Source: Pseudomonas arsenicoxydans
GTDB lineage: Bacteria; Pseudomonadota; Gammaproteobacteria; Pseudomonadales; Pseudomonadaceae
Assembly (NCBI RefSeq): GCF_006438915.1
Contig: NZ_RCZE01000023.1
Location: 1 to 47,287, forward strand
Direction: 5' to 3'
DNA: 47,287 nucleotides
A program made the position numbers and the translations under genes. The notes below the pieces were generated by a model that saw nothing but the letters and a program-made list of their open reading frames with translations, had not been told where the DNA came from and made no database searches. Positions 25,340 through 35,700 of this stretch are shown here, one piece after another. The number at the start of each line of letters is the position of its first letter. Positions within the stretch are counted from its first letter, which is position 1.

Positions 25340-27970
25340 ATGACAGCAAAGCACGCAGCAAACATCCTCGATACGACTGAAGGTCAGCGTCTGGCTGGCC
25401 GCGATGCCGAGGCCTGGCGCGAATGGGGTCCTTACCTGAGCGAACGCCAGTGGGGCACGGTGCGCGAAGACTACAGCGCCGATGGCGATGCCTGGCGCTA
25501 TTTTCCGCATGAACACGCCCGCAGCCGAGCCTATCGGTGGGGCGAGGACGGGCTGGCCGGGTTCAGTGACAAGGCTCAGCATTGGTGCCTGGGGCTGGGC
25601 TTATGGAATGAGCGTGACCCGATTCTCAAAGAGCGTCTGTTTGGCTTGAACAACGCCGAAGGCAACCACGGCGAAGACGTCAAAGAGCTGTATTTCTACG
25701 TCGATGGCGTGCCCAGCCATGCCTACATGCGCATGCTCTACAAATACCCGCAGGCCGAATTCCCCTATGCGGACCTGGTAGCCGAAAATGCCCGCCGTGG
25801 CCTGGCCGATACCGAGTATGAAATCCTCGATACAGGCGTGTTTGAAGACAATCGTTATTTCGACGTGACGGTGGAATACGCCAAACACGCGACAGATGAC
25901 ATTTTCATGCGGGTCACCGTGCACAACCGATCCGATCAACCCGCACGGCTTCACGTGCTGCCGCAGCTCTGGGCCCGCAACACCTGGAGTTGGACGACGG
26001 ACGTGCAACAACCGCGCCTCACATTGAGCGGCGATGAGGTCCTGGCCCGGCACCCGCAACTCGCCGATCGGCAGGCCAGCGCCTGGGGCGAGGAGGACTG
26101 CCAATGGCTGTTCTGCAACAACGACAGCAACTTCCCCAAACTGGACGGTGTGGCGGCGAATGGTCCATTCAAGGATGGCATTAACGACTTCATCGTCGAT
26201 GGCCACGACGATGCAATTCGACGTGACACGGGAACCCGGGTGGCCGCGCATTTCCGCCTGACGTTTGAGGCCGGCCAGAGCCAATGCGTCTATCTGCGTT
26301 TCGCCCCGAGCGGCGCGGTGCGGGTCAACGCCAAAACTTTGTTTGAGCGGCGTCGCGCTGAAGCCGATGAGTTTTACGCGGCCCTGCAATCCGGCATCGA
26401 CGATGCGGATGCGCGAAATGTTCAGCGTCAGGCGCTGGCCGGGTTGCTCTGGTCGAAACAGCTGTATTACTTCGACGTCAACCAGTGGCTCGACGGCGAT
26501 CCGGCGCAACCTGCGCCACCTGCCGGGCGTTCGCACATTCGCAATACGCATTGGCGGCACCTGTCGAATTTCGACATAGTCTCCATGCCCGACACGTGGG
26601 AGTACCCGTGGTACGCCTCGTGGGATCTGGGCTTTCAGGCGGTAGCATTTGCGCTGATCGACCCTGGATTCGCCAAGCATCAATTATTGCTGCTGGTCAA
26701 AGACCGCTTCATGCACCCCAATGGCCAGTTACCGGCCTACGAATGGCGATTTGACGACGCTAACCCACCGGTGCATGCCTGGGCGTGTTGGCGGGTGTAT
26801 CAGCAGGACAAGGCGCTGACGGGCGTCGGTGACATGGACTTCCTTGAACGGATCTTCCACAAACTGCTGCTGAATTTTTCCTGGTGGGTCAACCGTAAGG
26901 ACGCTGAAGGTCGCAACCTGTTCCAGGGTGGATTTCTGGGGCTGGACAATATTGCACTGTTCGACCGTTCGGCGTTGTTGCCCTCCGGTTATCAACTGGA
27001 CCAGGCCGACGGCACGGCGTGGGTGGCCGCTTATGCGCTGGACCTGATGCGCATCGCACTGGAGTTGGCCAAGCGCAACAGTGTTTACGTCGACATTGCA
27101 GTGAAGTTCTTCGAGCATTTTCTCTACATCGCCGGGGCAATCAATCGGGTCGACTCCGACGCCGAAGGATTGTGGGACGAACAGGACAAGTTTTTCTATG
27201 ACGTATTGCACCGACCTGACGGAGTGAGCGAACCGCTGCGTTTGCGCTCGATTGTTGGCCTGATGCCGTTGTTTGCCGTGCAGGTGCTGGAGCAACACGA
27301 ACATGAAGGTTTACCCGGGTTACGAGAACGTTTATTCGGTTTCATGCGTCACCGACCGGACCTCGCCAGCCTGGTTTCACGCTGGACCGAACCAGGCGAA
27401 GGAAACCGGATGCTTCTGGCGTTGCTGCGTGGCGAGCGCACCAAGGACCTGCTCAGGCGCATGCTCGATGAAAGCGAGTTTCTCTCCCCGTTCGGAATTC
27501 GTTCGCTGTCCAAAGCCTTTGCTGAACAGCCCTTTGCGTTGCTGATCAACGGTGACCAACTGTGTGCTCATTACGAACCGGCGGAATCAGAGTCCCGGTT
27601 GTATGGCGGCAATTCCAACTGGCGCGGGCCGGTGTGGATGCCGATCAACTACATGCTGATCGAATCCTTGCGCGAGTTTCATCGCTATTACGATCAGGAC
27701 TTTTCGGTGGAATACCCTACGGGGTCGGGGTTCCTAGCGTCACTGGAAGAGGTCGCCGACCGCTTGAGCGAGCGACTGACCGGGCTGGTTCTTCGCGATG
27801 ACGCGGGCAACCGGCCGTCAATGGCGGCGTATCCGCAGTTGCAGGCGGACCCCGCCAGTCGCGACCTGGTGTTGTTCCATGAGTATTTTCATGGAGAAAC
27901 CGGACGTGGAATGGGGGCCAGCCACCAGACGGGATGGAGCGCGCTGATTGCGTTGTTGCTGCAACCCTGA
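25340..27970 (+). CDS. GH63-like glucosidase (MGH1-like glycoside hydrolase domain)
   Basis: The 876-residue cytoplasmic protein has no signal peptide or membrane segment. The N-terminal half has beta-sandwich segments (VTVHNRSDQPARLHVLPQLW); the C-terminal half is an (alpha/alpha)6 barrel with DTWEYPWYASWDLGFQAVAF, GQLPAYEWRFDDANPPVHAW, GGFLGLDNIALFDRS and NWRGPVWMPINYMLIES. These are typical of the GH63/MGH1 group that includes mannosyl-oligosaccharide glucosidases and bacterial relatives acting on glucosyl-glycerate or similar alpha-glucosides. The cytoplasmic location suggests an internal solute or storage glycoside, but the substrate is not readable. It appears to be a single-gene unit, followed by a REPIN. 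Confidence 0.8.
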   Translation: MTAKHAANILDTTEGQRLAGRDAEAWREWGPYLSERQWGTVREDYSADGDAWRYFPHEHARSRAYRWGEDGLAGFSDKAQHWCLGLGLWNERDPILKERLFGLNNAEGNHGEDVKELYFYVDGVPSHAYMRMLYKYPQAEFPYADLVAENARRGLADTEYEILDTGVFEDNRYFDVTVEYAKHATDDIFMRVTVHNRSDQPARLHVLPQLWARNTWSWTTDVQQPRLTLSGDEVLARHPQLADRQASAWGEEDCQWLFCNNDSNFPKLDGVAANGPFKDGINDFIVDGHDDAIRRDTGTRVAAHFRLTFEAGQSQCVYLRFAPSGAVRVNAKTLFERRRAEADEFYAALQSGIDDADARNVQRQALAGLLWSKQLYYFDVNQWLDGDPAQPAPPAGRSHIRNTHWRHLSNFDIVSMPDTWEYPWYASWDLGFQAVAFALIDPGFAKHQLLLLVKDRFMHPNGQLPAYEWRFDDANPPVHAWACWRVYQQDKALTGVGDMDFLERIFHKLLLNFSWWVNRKDAEGRNLFQGGFLGLDNIALFDRSALLPSGYQLDQADGTAWVAAYALDLMRIALELAKRNSVYVDIAVKFFEHFLYIAGAINRVDSDAEGLWDEQDKFFYDVLHRPDGVSEPLRLRSIVGLMPLFAVQVLEQHEHEGLPGLRERLFGFMRHRPDLASLVSRWTEPGEGNRMLLALLRGERTKDLLRRMLDESEFLSPFGIRSLSKAFAEQPFALLINGDQLCAHYEPAESESRLYGGNSNWRGPVWMPINYMLIESLREFHRYYDQDFSVEYPTGSGFLASLEEVADRLSERLTGLVLRDDAGNRPSMAAYPQLQADPASRDLVLFHEYFHGETGRGMGASHQTGWSALIALLLQP

Positions 27971-27993
27971 TTACCCGCCCAGCGCAGGTCCAA

Positions 27994-28083
27994 TGTGGGA
28001 GCGGGCTTGCTCGCGAAGGCGGCGAATCATGCAACATTGATGTCGACTGACACGACGCTTTCGCGAGCAAGCCCGGTCCCACA
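27994..28083. repeat. REPIN (class A)
   Basis: Arms TGTGGGAGCGGGCTTGCTCG and its inverse, the latter with one change (CCCGGTCCC for CCCGCTCCC), lie between the convergent glycosidase and amidohydrolase genes. Confidence 0.85.
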
Positions 28084-28113
28084 TTGGAATGTCGGTGTTT
28101 GCTGGATCGTTGT

Positions 28114-30072
28114 TCAAAACGCAAAACACGAACAGCCAAACGCGCCCCAGAATCCCTGAAAGTCACTGACCGGCGCTGATGACATCCGCGCCCGTTCATG
28201 GCTGTGCGCATGCACCGCGCAGGCACCTGCGCATTGATGCACCTGCGCGGTCATCGGCGTCAGATGTTGCCAGTGCCCCGGCACCTTGGTGACCGGCGAC
28301 CATTCAGGTACCACAGGGATCGGTGGCGGCCCGAGTTTTTCGAACTCATGGGTGCCGTGGACAATTTTGCCGTCGACAATGGTCAACACCGACTCAATCC
28401 ATTTGATCGCTTCATCCTCGATGTGGAAGTAATCCGCCGACAGTGCAATCAGGTCAGCCAATTGCCCGACTTTGATCATGCCTTTCTTGCCCTGTTCGGA
28501 AGAGAACCACGCACTGCCATGGGTGAACAGCTCCAGCGCCGTGTCGCGACTCAGCCCTTGCGGGTAGAGCTCCAGACCACCGACCGTGCGCCCGCTGACC
28601 AGCCAATACATCGACGTCCAGGGGTTGTAGCTGGAGACACGAGTGGCGTCGGTGCCGGCGCCGACTGGAAGGCCTTCGGCGAGCATGCGTGCGATGGGCG
28701 GGGTGTGTTCGGCAGCTTTGGCACCGTAACGGTCGACGAAATACTCGCCCTGAAACGCCATCCGGTCCTGAATCGCAATGCCACCGCCCAAGGCTTTGAC
28801 CCGTTCGATGTTTTGCGGCGTAATCGTTTCGGCGTGGTCGAAAAACCACGGCAGACCGTTGAAGGGAATATCGCGATTAACCTTCTCGAACACGTCGAGC
28901 ATGCGGCTGATGGATTCGTTGTACGTCGCGTGCAAGCGAAACGGCCAGCGTTGCTCCACCAAGTGGCGAACCACCGGCTCCAGTTCCTGTTCCATGGTTT
29001 GCGGCAGGTCCGGGCGCGGTTCGAGGAAGTCTTCGAAATCCGCCGCCGAGAACACCAGCATTTCTCCGGCGCCGTTGTGTCGCAGGAAATCGTCGCCCTG
29101 GCCGTACTGTGAAGTGCTGGTCCAGTTTTTGAAGTCGGTCAGTTCTTCCTTGGGTTTCTGGGTGAACAGGTTGTAGGCGATGCGCACCGTGAGTTGTTGA
29201 TCTTTGGCCAACTGCTGGATGACTTGATAGTCGTCGGGATAGTTCTGATAACCGCCGCCCGCATCGATGGCGCTGGTAATACCGAGGCGATTCAGTTCGC
29301 GCATGAATTGGCGGGTCGAGTTGACCTGGTATTCCAGTGGCAGTTTCGGCCCCTTGGCCAGCGTCGAGTACAAGATCATTGCGTTCGGTCGGGCGATCAG
29401 CATGCCGGTGGGATCACCATTGGCATCGCGCTGGATTTCGCCGCCGGGCGGGTTCGGTGTGTCCCGGGTGTAGCCGACCACTTTCAGGGCGGCGCGGTTG
29501 AGCAGGGCGCGGTCGTAGAGGTGCAAGACAAACACCGGGGTGTCCGGTGCGGCCTTGTTCAGTTCATCAATCGTTGGCAGGCGTTTTTCGGCAAACTGGA
29601 ACTCGTTCCAGCCACCGACCACCCGTACCCATTGCGGCGTGGGCGTGCGATCGGCCTGATCCTTGAGCATGCGCAAGGCATCGACCAGTGACGGCACGCC
29701 TTCCCAGCGCAGCTCGAGGTTGTAGTTGAGGCCGCCACGAATCAAATGCAGGTGCGAGTCATTGAGGCCGGGAATCACCGTGCGACCGTGCAGGTCGACG
29801 ATTTGCGTGCCGGGGCCTTGCAAGGCCATGGCCTGGGCATCGCTGCCGACCACCACGAAGCGGCCGTCCTTGATCGCGACAGCACTGGCCTGGGGTTTTT
29901 TACGGTCAACGGTGTGCAGGCGTCCGTTGTACAGAATGAGGTCGGCGGGGGCGTCGGGCATGGTTTTACTCCCTGCGAATAGCGGGCTGATCCAGGCACC
30001 GACAGCACCTGCCGAAAGGCCTTGCAGTACACGTCGGCGATTAAAACCGTCAGGGTCGTCAGGTGGGCTCAT
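28114..30072 (-). CDS. Tat-exported amidohydrolase family 3 protein with Cys-rich C-terminus
   Basis: The product has 652 residues from ATG 30072 (MSPPDDPDGFNRRR), which has GGAG eight bases upstream; an earlier start at 30105 lacks a site. The twin-arginine motif NRRRVLQGLSAGAVGAWI marks Tat export. The amidohydrolase core has HxH in GLNDSHLHLIRGG, HATYNES, FFDHAETI and the Asp of GTDATRVSSYNPW, resembling YtcJ-type enzymes. The last 45 residues are unlike the core: HQCAGACAVHAHSHERAR, then GCSCFAF. These Cys and His residues could bind a metal or form disulfides. The substrate is unknown. It is related in type to the gene at 1152 but takes a different export route. Confidence 0.83.
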   Translation of the reverse strand: MSPPDDPDGFNRRRVLQGLSAGAVGAWISPLFAGSKTMPDAPADLILYNGRLHTVDRKKPQASAVAIKDGRFVVVGSDAQAMALQGPGTQIVDLHGRTVIPGLNDSHLHLIRGGLNYNLELRWEGVPSLVDALRMLKDQADRTPTPQWVRVVGGWNEFQFAEKRLPTIDELNKAAPDTPVFVLHLYDRALLNRAALKVVGYTRDTPNPPGGEIQRDANGDPTGMLIARPNAMILYSTLAKGPKLPLEYQVNSTRQFMRELNRLGITSAIDAGGGYQNYPDDYQVIQQLAKDQQLTVRIAYNLFTQKPKEELTDFKNWTSTSQYGQGDDFLRHNGAGEMLVFSAADFEDFLEPRPDLPQTMEQELEPVVRHLVEQRWPFRLHATYNESISRMLDVFEKVNRDIPFNGLPWFFDHAETITPQNIERVKALGGGIAIQDRMAFQGEYFVDRYGAKAAEHTPPIARMLAEGLPVGAGTDATRVSSYNPWTSMYWLVSGRTVGGLELYPQGLSRDTALELFTHGSAWFSSEQGKKGMIKVGQLADLIALSADYFHIEDEAIKWIESVLTIVDGKIVHGTHEFEKLGPPPIPVVPEWSPVTKVPGHWQHLTPMTAQVHQCAGACAVHAHSHERARMSSAPVSDFQGFWGAFGCSCFAF

Positions 30073-30188
30073 GGCCGTGCTCCGCGTAATGGGGTCGGGA
30101 AGCAAACAGCCGATGTCTGACGCAGGCGGCCAGATGGAATATAGACGGTGAATTCGCAGGGGGCCGTTTTCCGGGGACGGAAAACGAC

Positions 30189-30250
30189 GAATCCCGCCAC
30201 AAGGGACGGGATTCGTTGATAGTCAGACAGGCTCCCGAAGGTCGGGAGCC
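30189..30250 (-). terminator. Two hairpins after the SCP2 gene, likely terminator region
   Basis: GAATCCCG at 30189-30196 pairs with CGGGATTC at 30207-30214, and GGCTCCCG at 30230-30237 pairs with CGGGAGCC at 30243-30250. Both stand between the SCP2 stop and the start of the Tat amidohydrolase on the same strand. The first is followed on the minus strand by only a short T run, so the terminator call is moderate. Confidence 0.5.
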
Positions 30251-30256
30251 GCCGTC

Positions 30257-30571
30257 TTAGCTCGGGAACAGCTCGGACAGTTTCATGGCCAGCATCATGT
30301 CGCCTTCAGCGCGCAGTTTGCCGCCCATGAACGCCTGCATGCCGTCGGTCGAACCGTCAACGATGCCTTGCAGGGTTTCGCCGTCCATCACCAGGGTGAC
30401 CTGGGCGTCAGGGTTTTCGCCTTCTTGCAGCTCGCAGGTGCTGTCCTTGACGATCAGCGAGAAGTTCTTGGTGTCGTCGATGCGGAAACCGAAGACCAGG
30501 TCCAGACCGGCAGCAGCGGCTGGGTTGAACTTGGCTTTCATTGCTTGTACGGCATCAGCTACGGAGGTCAT
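30257..30571 (-). CDS. SCP2 sterol-binding domain protein
   Basis: The 104-residue protein is a single SCP2 domain: a helical N-terminus (SVADAVQAMKAKFNP), beta strands LVFGFRIDDTKNFSLIVKD and AQVTLVMDGETLQGIVDG, and the C-terminal helix region MGGKLRAEGDMMLAMKLSEL that closes the hydrophobic tunnel. The family binds lipids or acyl chains. A lone bacterial copy is probably a soluble lipid carrier, but the ligand is unknown. Confidence 0.87.
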   Translation of the reverse strand: MTSVADAVQAMKAKFNPAAAAGLDLVFGFRIDDTKNFSLIVKDSTCELQEGENPDAQVTLVMDGETLQGIVDGSTDGMQAFMGGKLRAEGDMMLAMKLSELFPS

Positions 30572-30635
30572 GGTTCGATCCTTTCTTGGGTAATAAGAGC
30601 TGGGTGATTACAGCCAGGGTCACAATAATCCGGAC

Positions 30636-31346
30636 TCAGCGAAACGTGATGAGTTCCGGGGCCTTCAACAGTTGCAGGTGTGCATGATTGTTGAAGGAAG
30701 CCAGTGCCACCTCGCGACCACGGAACTTCAAGTGGTGGAGCGAGGTGTTGACGATTTGCCAGTTCAGCTCGAATGCCTGCTTGGCCGGCATTTGTGTAAT
30801 GAGGTGGAGCAGGGCCGTGATGGTGCCGCCGGAGGTAAACACGGCGATTTTCTGATGGTTGTCGGCGCTTTCCAGGATTCTTTGCAGTCCGCCGTGCACG
30901 CGTTCCACAAAGCCCAGCCAGCTTTCCAGGCCCGGTGTGTCATAGGACCCGGTGAGCCAGCGTTCGATGATCAAGGCAAAGATGCGTTGGAATTCGGCGC
31001 GGTTTTGCGCGGCATTGCGCAGGATGTCCAGGGCTTCGGGTTCATCGTCCAGCATAGCCGGCAGCAGCGCGCGGATTGCCGCGTCGGCATCGAACTCATT
31101 GAAGGCGGGATCGATTTCCAGGGTCGGCACTGACAGACCCGCAGCCGTGTACTGTTCCATCGCACTAGTGGCGGTATGCTGCTGGCGGCGCAGGTCACCC
31201 GAAAGGCAACGATCGAAGCTGATACCCAGTTCGACCAAGTGCTGGCCGAGGATTTCTGCCTGGCGAATACCGTTCGGCGACAGGACGTCATAGTCGTCTG
31301 CACCAAAGGAGGCCTGGCCATGTCGAATCAAATAGATACTGCCCAC
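30636..31346 (-). CDS. Histidine phosphatase (phosphoglycerate-mutase-like) family protein
   Basis: The product has 236 residues from GTG 31346, giving (V/M)GSIYLIRHGQASFGADDYD with the RHG catalytic His near residue 9. The longer frame starts at a TTG and adds an unsupported N-terminus. The usual second catalytic His of the family is replaced in AVFTSGGTITALL, where Ser stands in its place; many relatives in this subfamily share SGG there. It is probably a cytoplasmic phosphatase of unknown substrate. It is divergent from sohB across about 200 bp, where no clear operator was seen. Confidence 0.8.
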   Translation of the reverse strand: MGSIYLIRHGQASFGADDYDVLSPNGIRQAEILGQHLVELGISFDRCLSGDLRRQQHTATSAMEQYTAAGLSVPTLEIDPAFNEFDADAAIRALLPAMLDDEPEALDILRNAAQNRAEFQRIFALIIERWLTGSYDTPGLESWLGFVERVHGGLQRILESADNHQKIAVFTSGGTITALLHLITQMPAKQAFELNWQIVNTSLHHLKFRGREVALASFNNHAHLQLLKAPELITFR

Positions 31347-31550
31347 GTCCGCGTCATCCCGGTACGTTGAAGGTTTGGCGAGGTTATGAGGATGGCGCTG
31401 AGCTGTCAATGAAAAAACATACGCTTGTTTGAAATGGCCGTTACAGACCTGTTGCCCGAGGTTTCACGGCTGGTCGTCCGGCTGGCGCATGGGTATGCTG
31501 AACACATCCCGCGCGTGTTTAAAGCCGCGCATTGTCATGAAGGAGTCACT

Positions 31551-32573
31551 GTGGAGTTTTTCACCGAGTACGCCAGCTTTCTGGCCAAGACCGTGACACT
31601 GGTGATCGCCATTCTGGTGGTCCTGGCCAGTTTTGCGGCATTGCGCAGCAAAGGTCGACGCAAGGCGGCCGGCCAATTGCAAGTCAGCAAGCTCAATGAT
31701 TTCTACAAAGGGTTACGCGAACGCCTGGAACAGACCTTGCTCGACAAGGACCTGCTAAAGGCCTTGCGCAAATCCCAGGCTAAATCCGAGAAAAAACAAA
31801 AGAAAACCCCCGAGGCCAAACAGCGTGTCTTCGTGCTGGATTTCGACGGCGACATAAAGGCGTCCGCCACTGAGAACCTGCGCCACGAGATCACCGCGCT
31901 GCTGACGCTTGCCACGCCCAAGGATGAAGTGGTGCTGCGTCTGGAAAGCGGCGGCGGCATGGTTCACAGCTACGGCCTGGCGTCCTCGCAACTGGCGCGG
32001 ATTCGCAATGCGGGCGTGCCGTTGACCATCTGCATCGATAAAGTCGCGGCCAGCGGCGGCTACATGATGGCGTGCATCGGCGAGAAGATCATCAGCGCGC
32101 CGTTCGCGATCCTCGGCTCGATCGGTGTGGTGGCGCAGTTGCCTAACGTCAATCGCTTGTTGAAAAAGCACGACATCGATTTCGAAGTGCTGACCGCCGG
32201 CGAATACAAACGCACCCTGACCGTGTTTGGCGAAAACACCGAGAAAGGCCGTGAGAAGTTCCAGGAAGACCTGGACATTACCCATCAGCTGTTCAAGAAC
32301 TTCGTCGCGCGTTATCGCCCGCAACTGGCCATCGATGACGTGGCCACCGGTGAAATCTGGCTCGGTATCGCCGCCCTCGACAAGCAACTGGTCGACGAAC
32401 TCAAGACCAGCGATGAATACCTCGCGGAAAGGGCAAAGAATGCCGAGCTCTTTCACTTGCACTACGCCGAGCGAAAAAGCCTGCAAGAGCGTATTGGTAT
32501 GGCGGCCAGCGGTTCGGTTGATCGCGTTTTGCTGACCTGGTGGAGCCGGTTGACCCAGCAACGCTTCTGGTAA
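31551..32573 (+). CDS. sohB: SohB, S49-family membrane serine protease
   Basis: The product has 340 residues from GTG 31551, which follows GAAGGAG at a good distance; the upstream extension has no ribosome site. One N-terminal membrane helix (about 10-32, LAKTVTLVIAILVVLASFAAL) is followed by a basic segment (KSEKKQKKTPEAKQR) and the S49 protease domain. The nucleophile Ser lies in KVAASGGYMMAC, and the general-base Lys candidate is in GEYKRTLTVFG. SohB is a periplasm-facing relative of signal peptide peptidase SppA; in E. coli its extra dosage suppresses loss of DegP. It has its own terminator. Confidence 0.88.
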   Translation: MEFFTEYASFLAKTVTLVIAILVVLASFAALRSKGRRKAAGQLQVSKLNDFYKGLRERLEQTLLDKDLLKALRKSQAKSEKKQKKTPEAKQRVFVLDFDGDIKASATENLRHEITALLTLATPKDEVVLRLESGGGMVHSYGLASSQLARIRNAGVPLTICIDKVAASGGYMMACIGEKIISAPFAILGSIGVVAQLPNVNRLLKKHDIDFEVLTAGEYKRTLTVFGENTEKGREKFQEDLDITHQLFKNFVARYRPQLAIDDVATGEIWLGIAALDKQLVDELKTSDEYLAERAKNAELFHLHYAERKSLQERIGMAASGSVDRVLLTWWSRLTQQRFW

Positions 32574-32596
32574 TCTTCCCAGGCATCACCGTCAGT

Positions 32597-32628
32597 AAAA
32601 AAACCGTGGAATGACCACGGTTTTTTTT
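32597..32628 (+). terminator. Rho-independent terminator of sohB
   Basis: ACCGTGG at 32603-32609 pairs with CCACGGT at 32615-32621 around AATGA, followed by eight T. An A run on the left would pair with the T run. Confidence 0.92.
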
Positions 32629-32749
32629 CGCCTTCAGAACGTGTTCACGTTTCTTGCGTAAATAACGAATTTTCCTAATGCCATTGTCGAACGGTCGCGC
32701 TTTCGTGTGGTGCCTGGTCGGGTAGGGTGACAGACCTGAATTGACTGCA

Positions 32750-35700
32750 ATGGATTGCACCATGAATGATCTCCTTCACCACGTTGCCGACCCTCATCCT
32801 GCCCCGTCGCTGCGAATGCGCGACGAACTGAAAGCTGCGCTGGACATTGCCATTCCACAGACGCCCGGCCAATTAGGCGAACGTCTGATCAAGGAAAAAT
32901 GGGGGCAGGACATCGACCCGCAGACGACCCTGATGGTCACCCTTGATTACCACTATAAGGGCCACCCTGAGGAGAACGGCTTCCAACAGGGCCAGGTGGC
33001 GAGCTCGCAGTCACTGCTGCAAGCGCTGCTTTCAAATTATCAGAAGGTTGGGGACGGGCGCTTTGCGGAAACCGCCTTTGGTCTGTACACACCACCAGAC
33101 GTGGGACCGGCAGTGCAAATTGTCGAGCATGTCGACGAGTTCGCCGATCACGGCAGCGGCAATCACGAAACCTATGAGGGTATCTATCGGCAAACGGCTC
33201 CGCAGACCTACGGTCCTGCCTCACAACTGAAGCTGAGGCCGGCTGATTTCAAGAAATGGGTCTGGGAGCTGGATTTCAAGCGCGTATACGAGGCCTGTTT
33301 CGATCAGAGCTGGCCCTCTGACGAATTGCTCACTGCGTCCACACCGTTCGCTTTGAGGACATCGGTCAAAGCAGCGTTTGTGATGACGGCCTGGTTGCAG
33401 TTCAAGGAACAATCCCTGTCTCAAAAAGGACTTGAGCTCGCGATGCAAGCGGCTGGCTTGTCGCCCGGTCAGACATGGGAAACCCTGACCATCGAACAAC
33501 TGCGAGCAGCGACGCGCACCCCTTTGGCCGTCAGGGCAGGTCGTTTGAAGTTATACCGTTACACCGCAACCGATATCTGGGTGTTCCGTGACATTGCCAA
33601 TACCCGAGTGCTGTTGTACCTCCCCGGCAATTCTTCCCCGTTGCACGAATTCATCGATGCTACTGAACTGCACGAATGGGTTGTCGCGAAGGGCAAGCTC
33701 AGCGAGACAAAACAGGCATTGGCCGCCCATTTTGCCGAAGATGATCGCGAGGACGGTACGTTTCATGCGGGCGTGCTGACGGCGTTGGAGGGCATGGCGC
33801 AGTATCCCGCGATACACCGGTTGACCAACAACGCCGGTTTTTTCAATAACGACGGCTACTGGGACCCCGCCGATTACATTGGCTACGACAATTCACCATC
33901 GGCGACTGATCCGTTTGCGCAACTGGTGCTGACCATGAAGCAGGCCGCCCACGCCAGTATCAAAAGCATTCGTACCGATGCACAGGTCAATCGTGACAAT
34001 TTAAGTGCGGTTGTCGAACCGGTGGTGCAATGGATCAACCGGTTTGGGCCCTTGGCGTTGTTCGTTCCGGGTGGCGAAGGCGTATTGGCGCTGGCCGGGC
34101 TAATTGACGCCGGTTACGGTCTCGATCAGGCGGTAAACGGTGAAACACCGCGCGAACGCTCGGAAGGCGTGACGCGTACTGTTTTTGGTTTGCTTAATGC
34201 ACTGCCGATAGCCTCAGAGGTGGCGCTGAAGGGTGAAACTGCGGTCGCCCACCCGGAAGAAGGAGGTGTGAAGCCTGCGTCGGAAATGTCCGTTGCCCCA
34301 ACGCTACAACCAACGAGCCTGGCACTGTCGACACGGGTCGAACTGATCCGCGGTATGGGCCCGTCCGTGGCGTCTTTCAGCGATGATGTGCTGGCACAGA
34401 TCGGCAAAATCAGCGCGGTCGACGACGATATGTTGCGGTTGATGCAGACGGGTCATCCACCGACGCCTCTGCTGGCTGACACCATCAGTCGCTTCAAGAT
34501 CGATCAGGATCTTGGTCCGGGCGGTGCAGGTGAGCCGTTCAACAGCCGTTACGCAGCGCTTCAACACTCGGAGCATGAGTGGGTTCGGCTGTTTCAACGC
34601 GAATATCCAGGCTTGCCCAAAAACGCCATCGAGCAAATGCTCGACCGCTACGGCGTGAATATCCAAGCGGCGCCCAACGTGACGGAGGTCAGGCAAGTGT
34701 TAGCACGCCTGGACAGCAAAGCACGGCAATACCAACAACATGTGCGGCTCAATCGAGCCTATGAAGGCCTTTATCTTCGTTCCGCGGTTAACCCGGAGTC
34801 GGACACACTGGCCTTGCACTCACTCCAGAATCTGCCCGGTTGGCCGAAAAGCCTTCGGATCGATGTACTCGATCGGACCGTTATCGGAAGAGTACTGGAC
34901 CGCAGCGGTCCGCTTGATGCAACGAACGTCCGACACCTGATCAAGACCACCGATCACTACCTGCATCACGGCATTCACACCGACTTCTACCAAGCGCTGC
35001 TGGGTGTGCTGTCAGAAGACGAGCGTTCAGCGTTGCATTTGGTGTCGCTTGATCCGGCCAGTGTATTGCGGCTGAAAATCAGTGATCAGGCATTACCCCG
35101 GTCAGAATTCAGACTCGGCCTCGGGAGAATGGATGCCCGTTTACCCTTCGAACCGCAGGGGCTCAGAGGCGGCGGCTTTCCGGCAACGCCTCAGTCCGAG
35201 GCGCTGACGCACCAGATGATGCGGCTGCAAGTCAAAGAGGTCTATCCGCAGTTCACCGATGCCCAGGCGGATGCGGTTCTTCAACGGGAAGGTTTGAACG
35301 CACAGGCTCACATTGAGTGGTTAAAGCAACAGCTGCAGCAACTCGATATCGACCTGACCGCCTGGGTCGATCAGGTGGCGGACGACATCCATGACATGGA
35401 TGTCGATGTGTTGACCCCGAATGATCCCGCAGCCGCGGGGCTGAGCGCTGTACAACTCGACGCCTATAACGCTCAGCTGCTGCTGATTGAAATGCAAAAC
35501 GAACGAGCGATTCGAAATGAGTTGGCCGAGGAACTTGTCGACATTTGGCAACAGCGCAGACCGCGGCAGGATCCTATCCTGGCAGGTCAACAGGTACGCG
35601 GCGTCAAGCTGGATCTGGACTTCGAGAATTACCACCGGCTACCCGATTTGAATGTTCGGTTCGATGACGTTCTTGAGTTATCGATGCGCAGCTTCCATCT

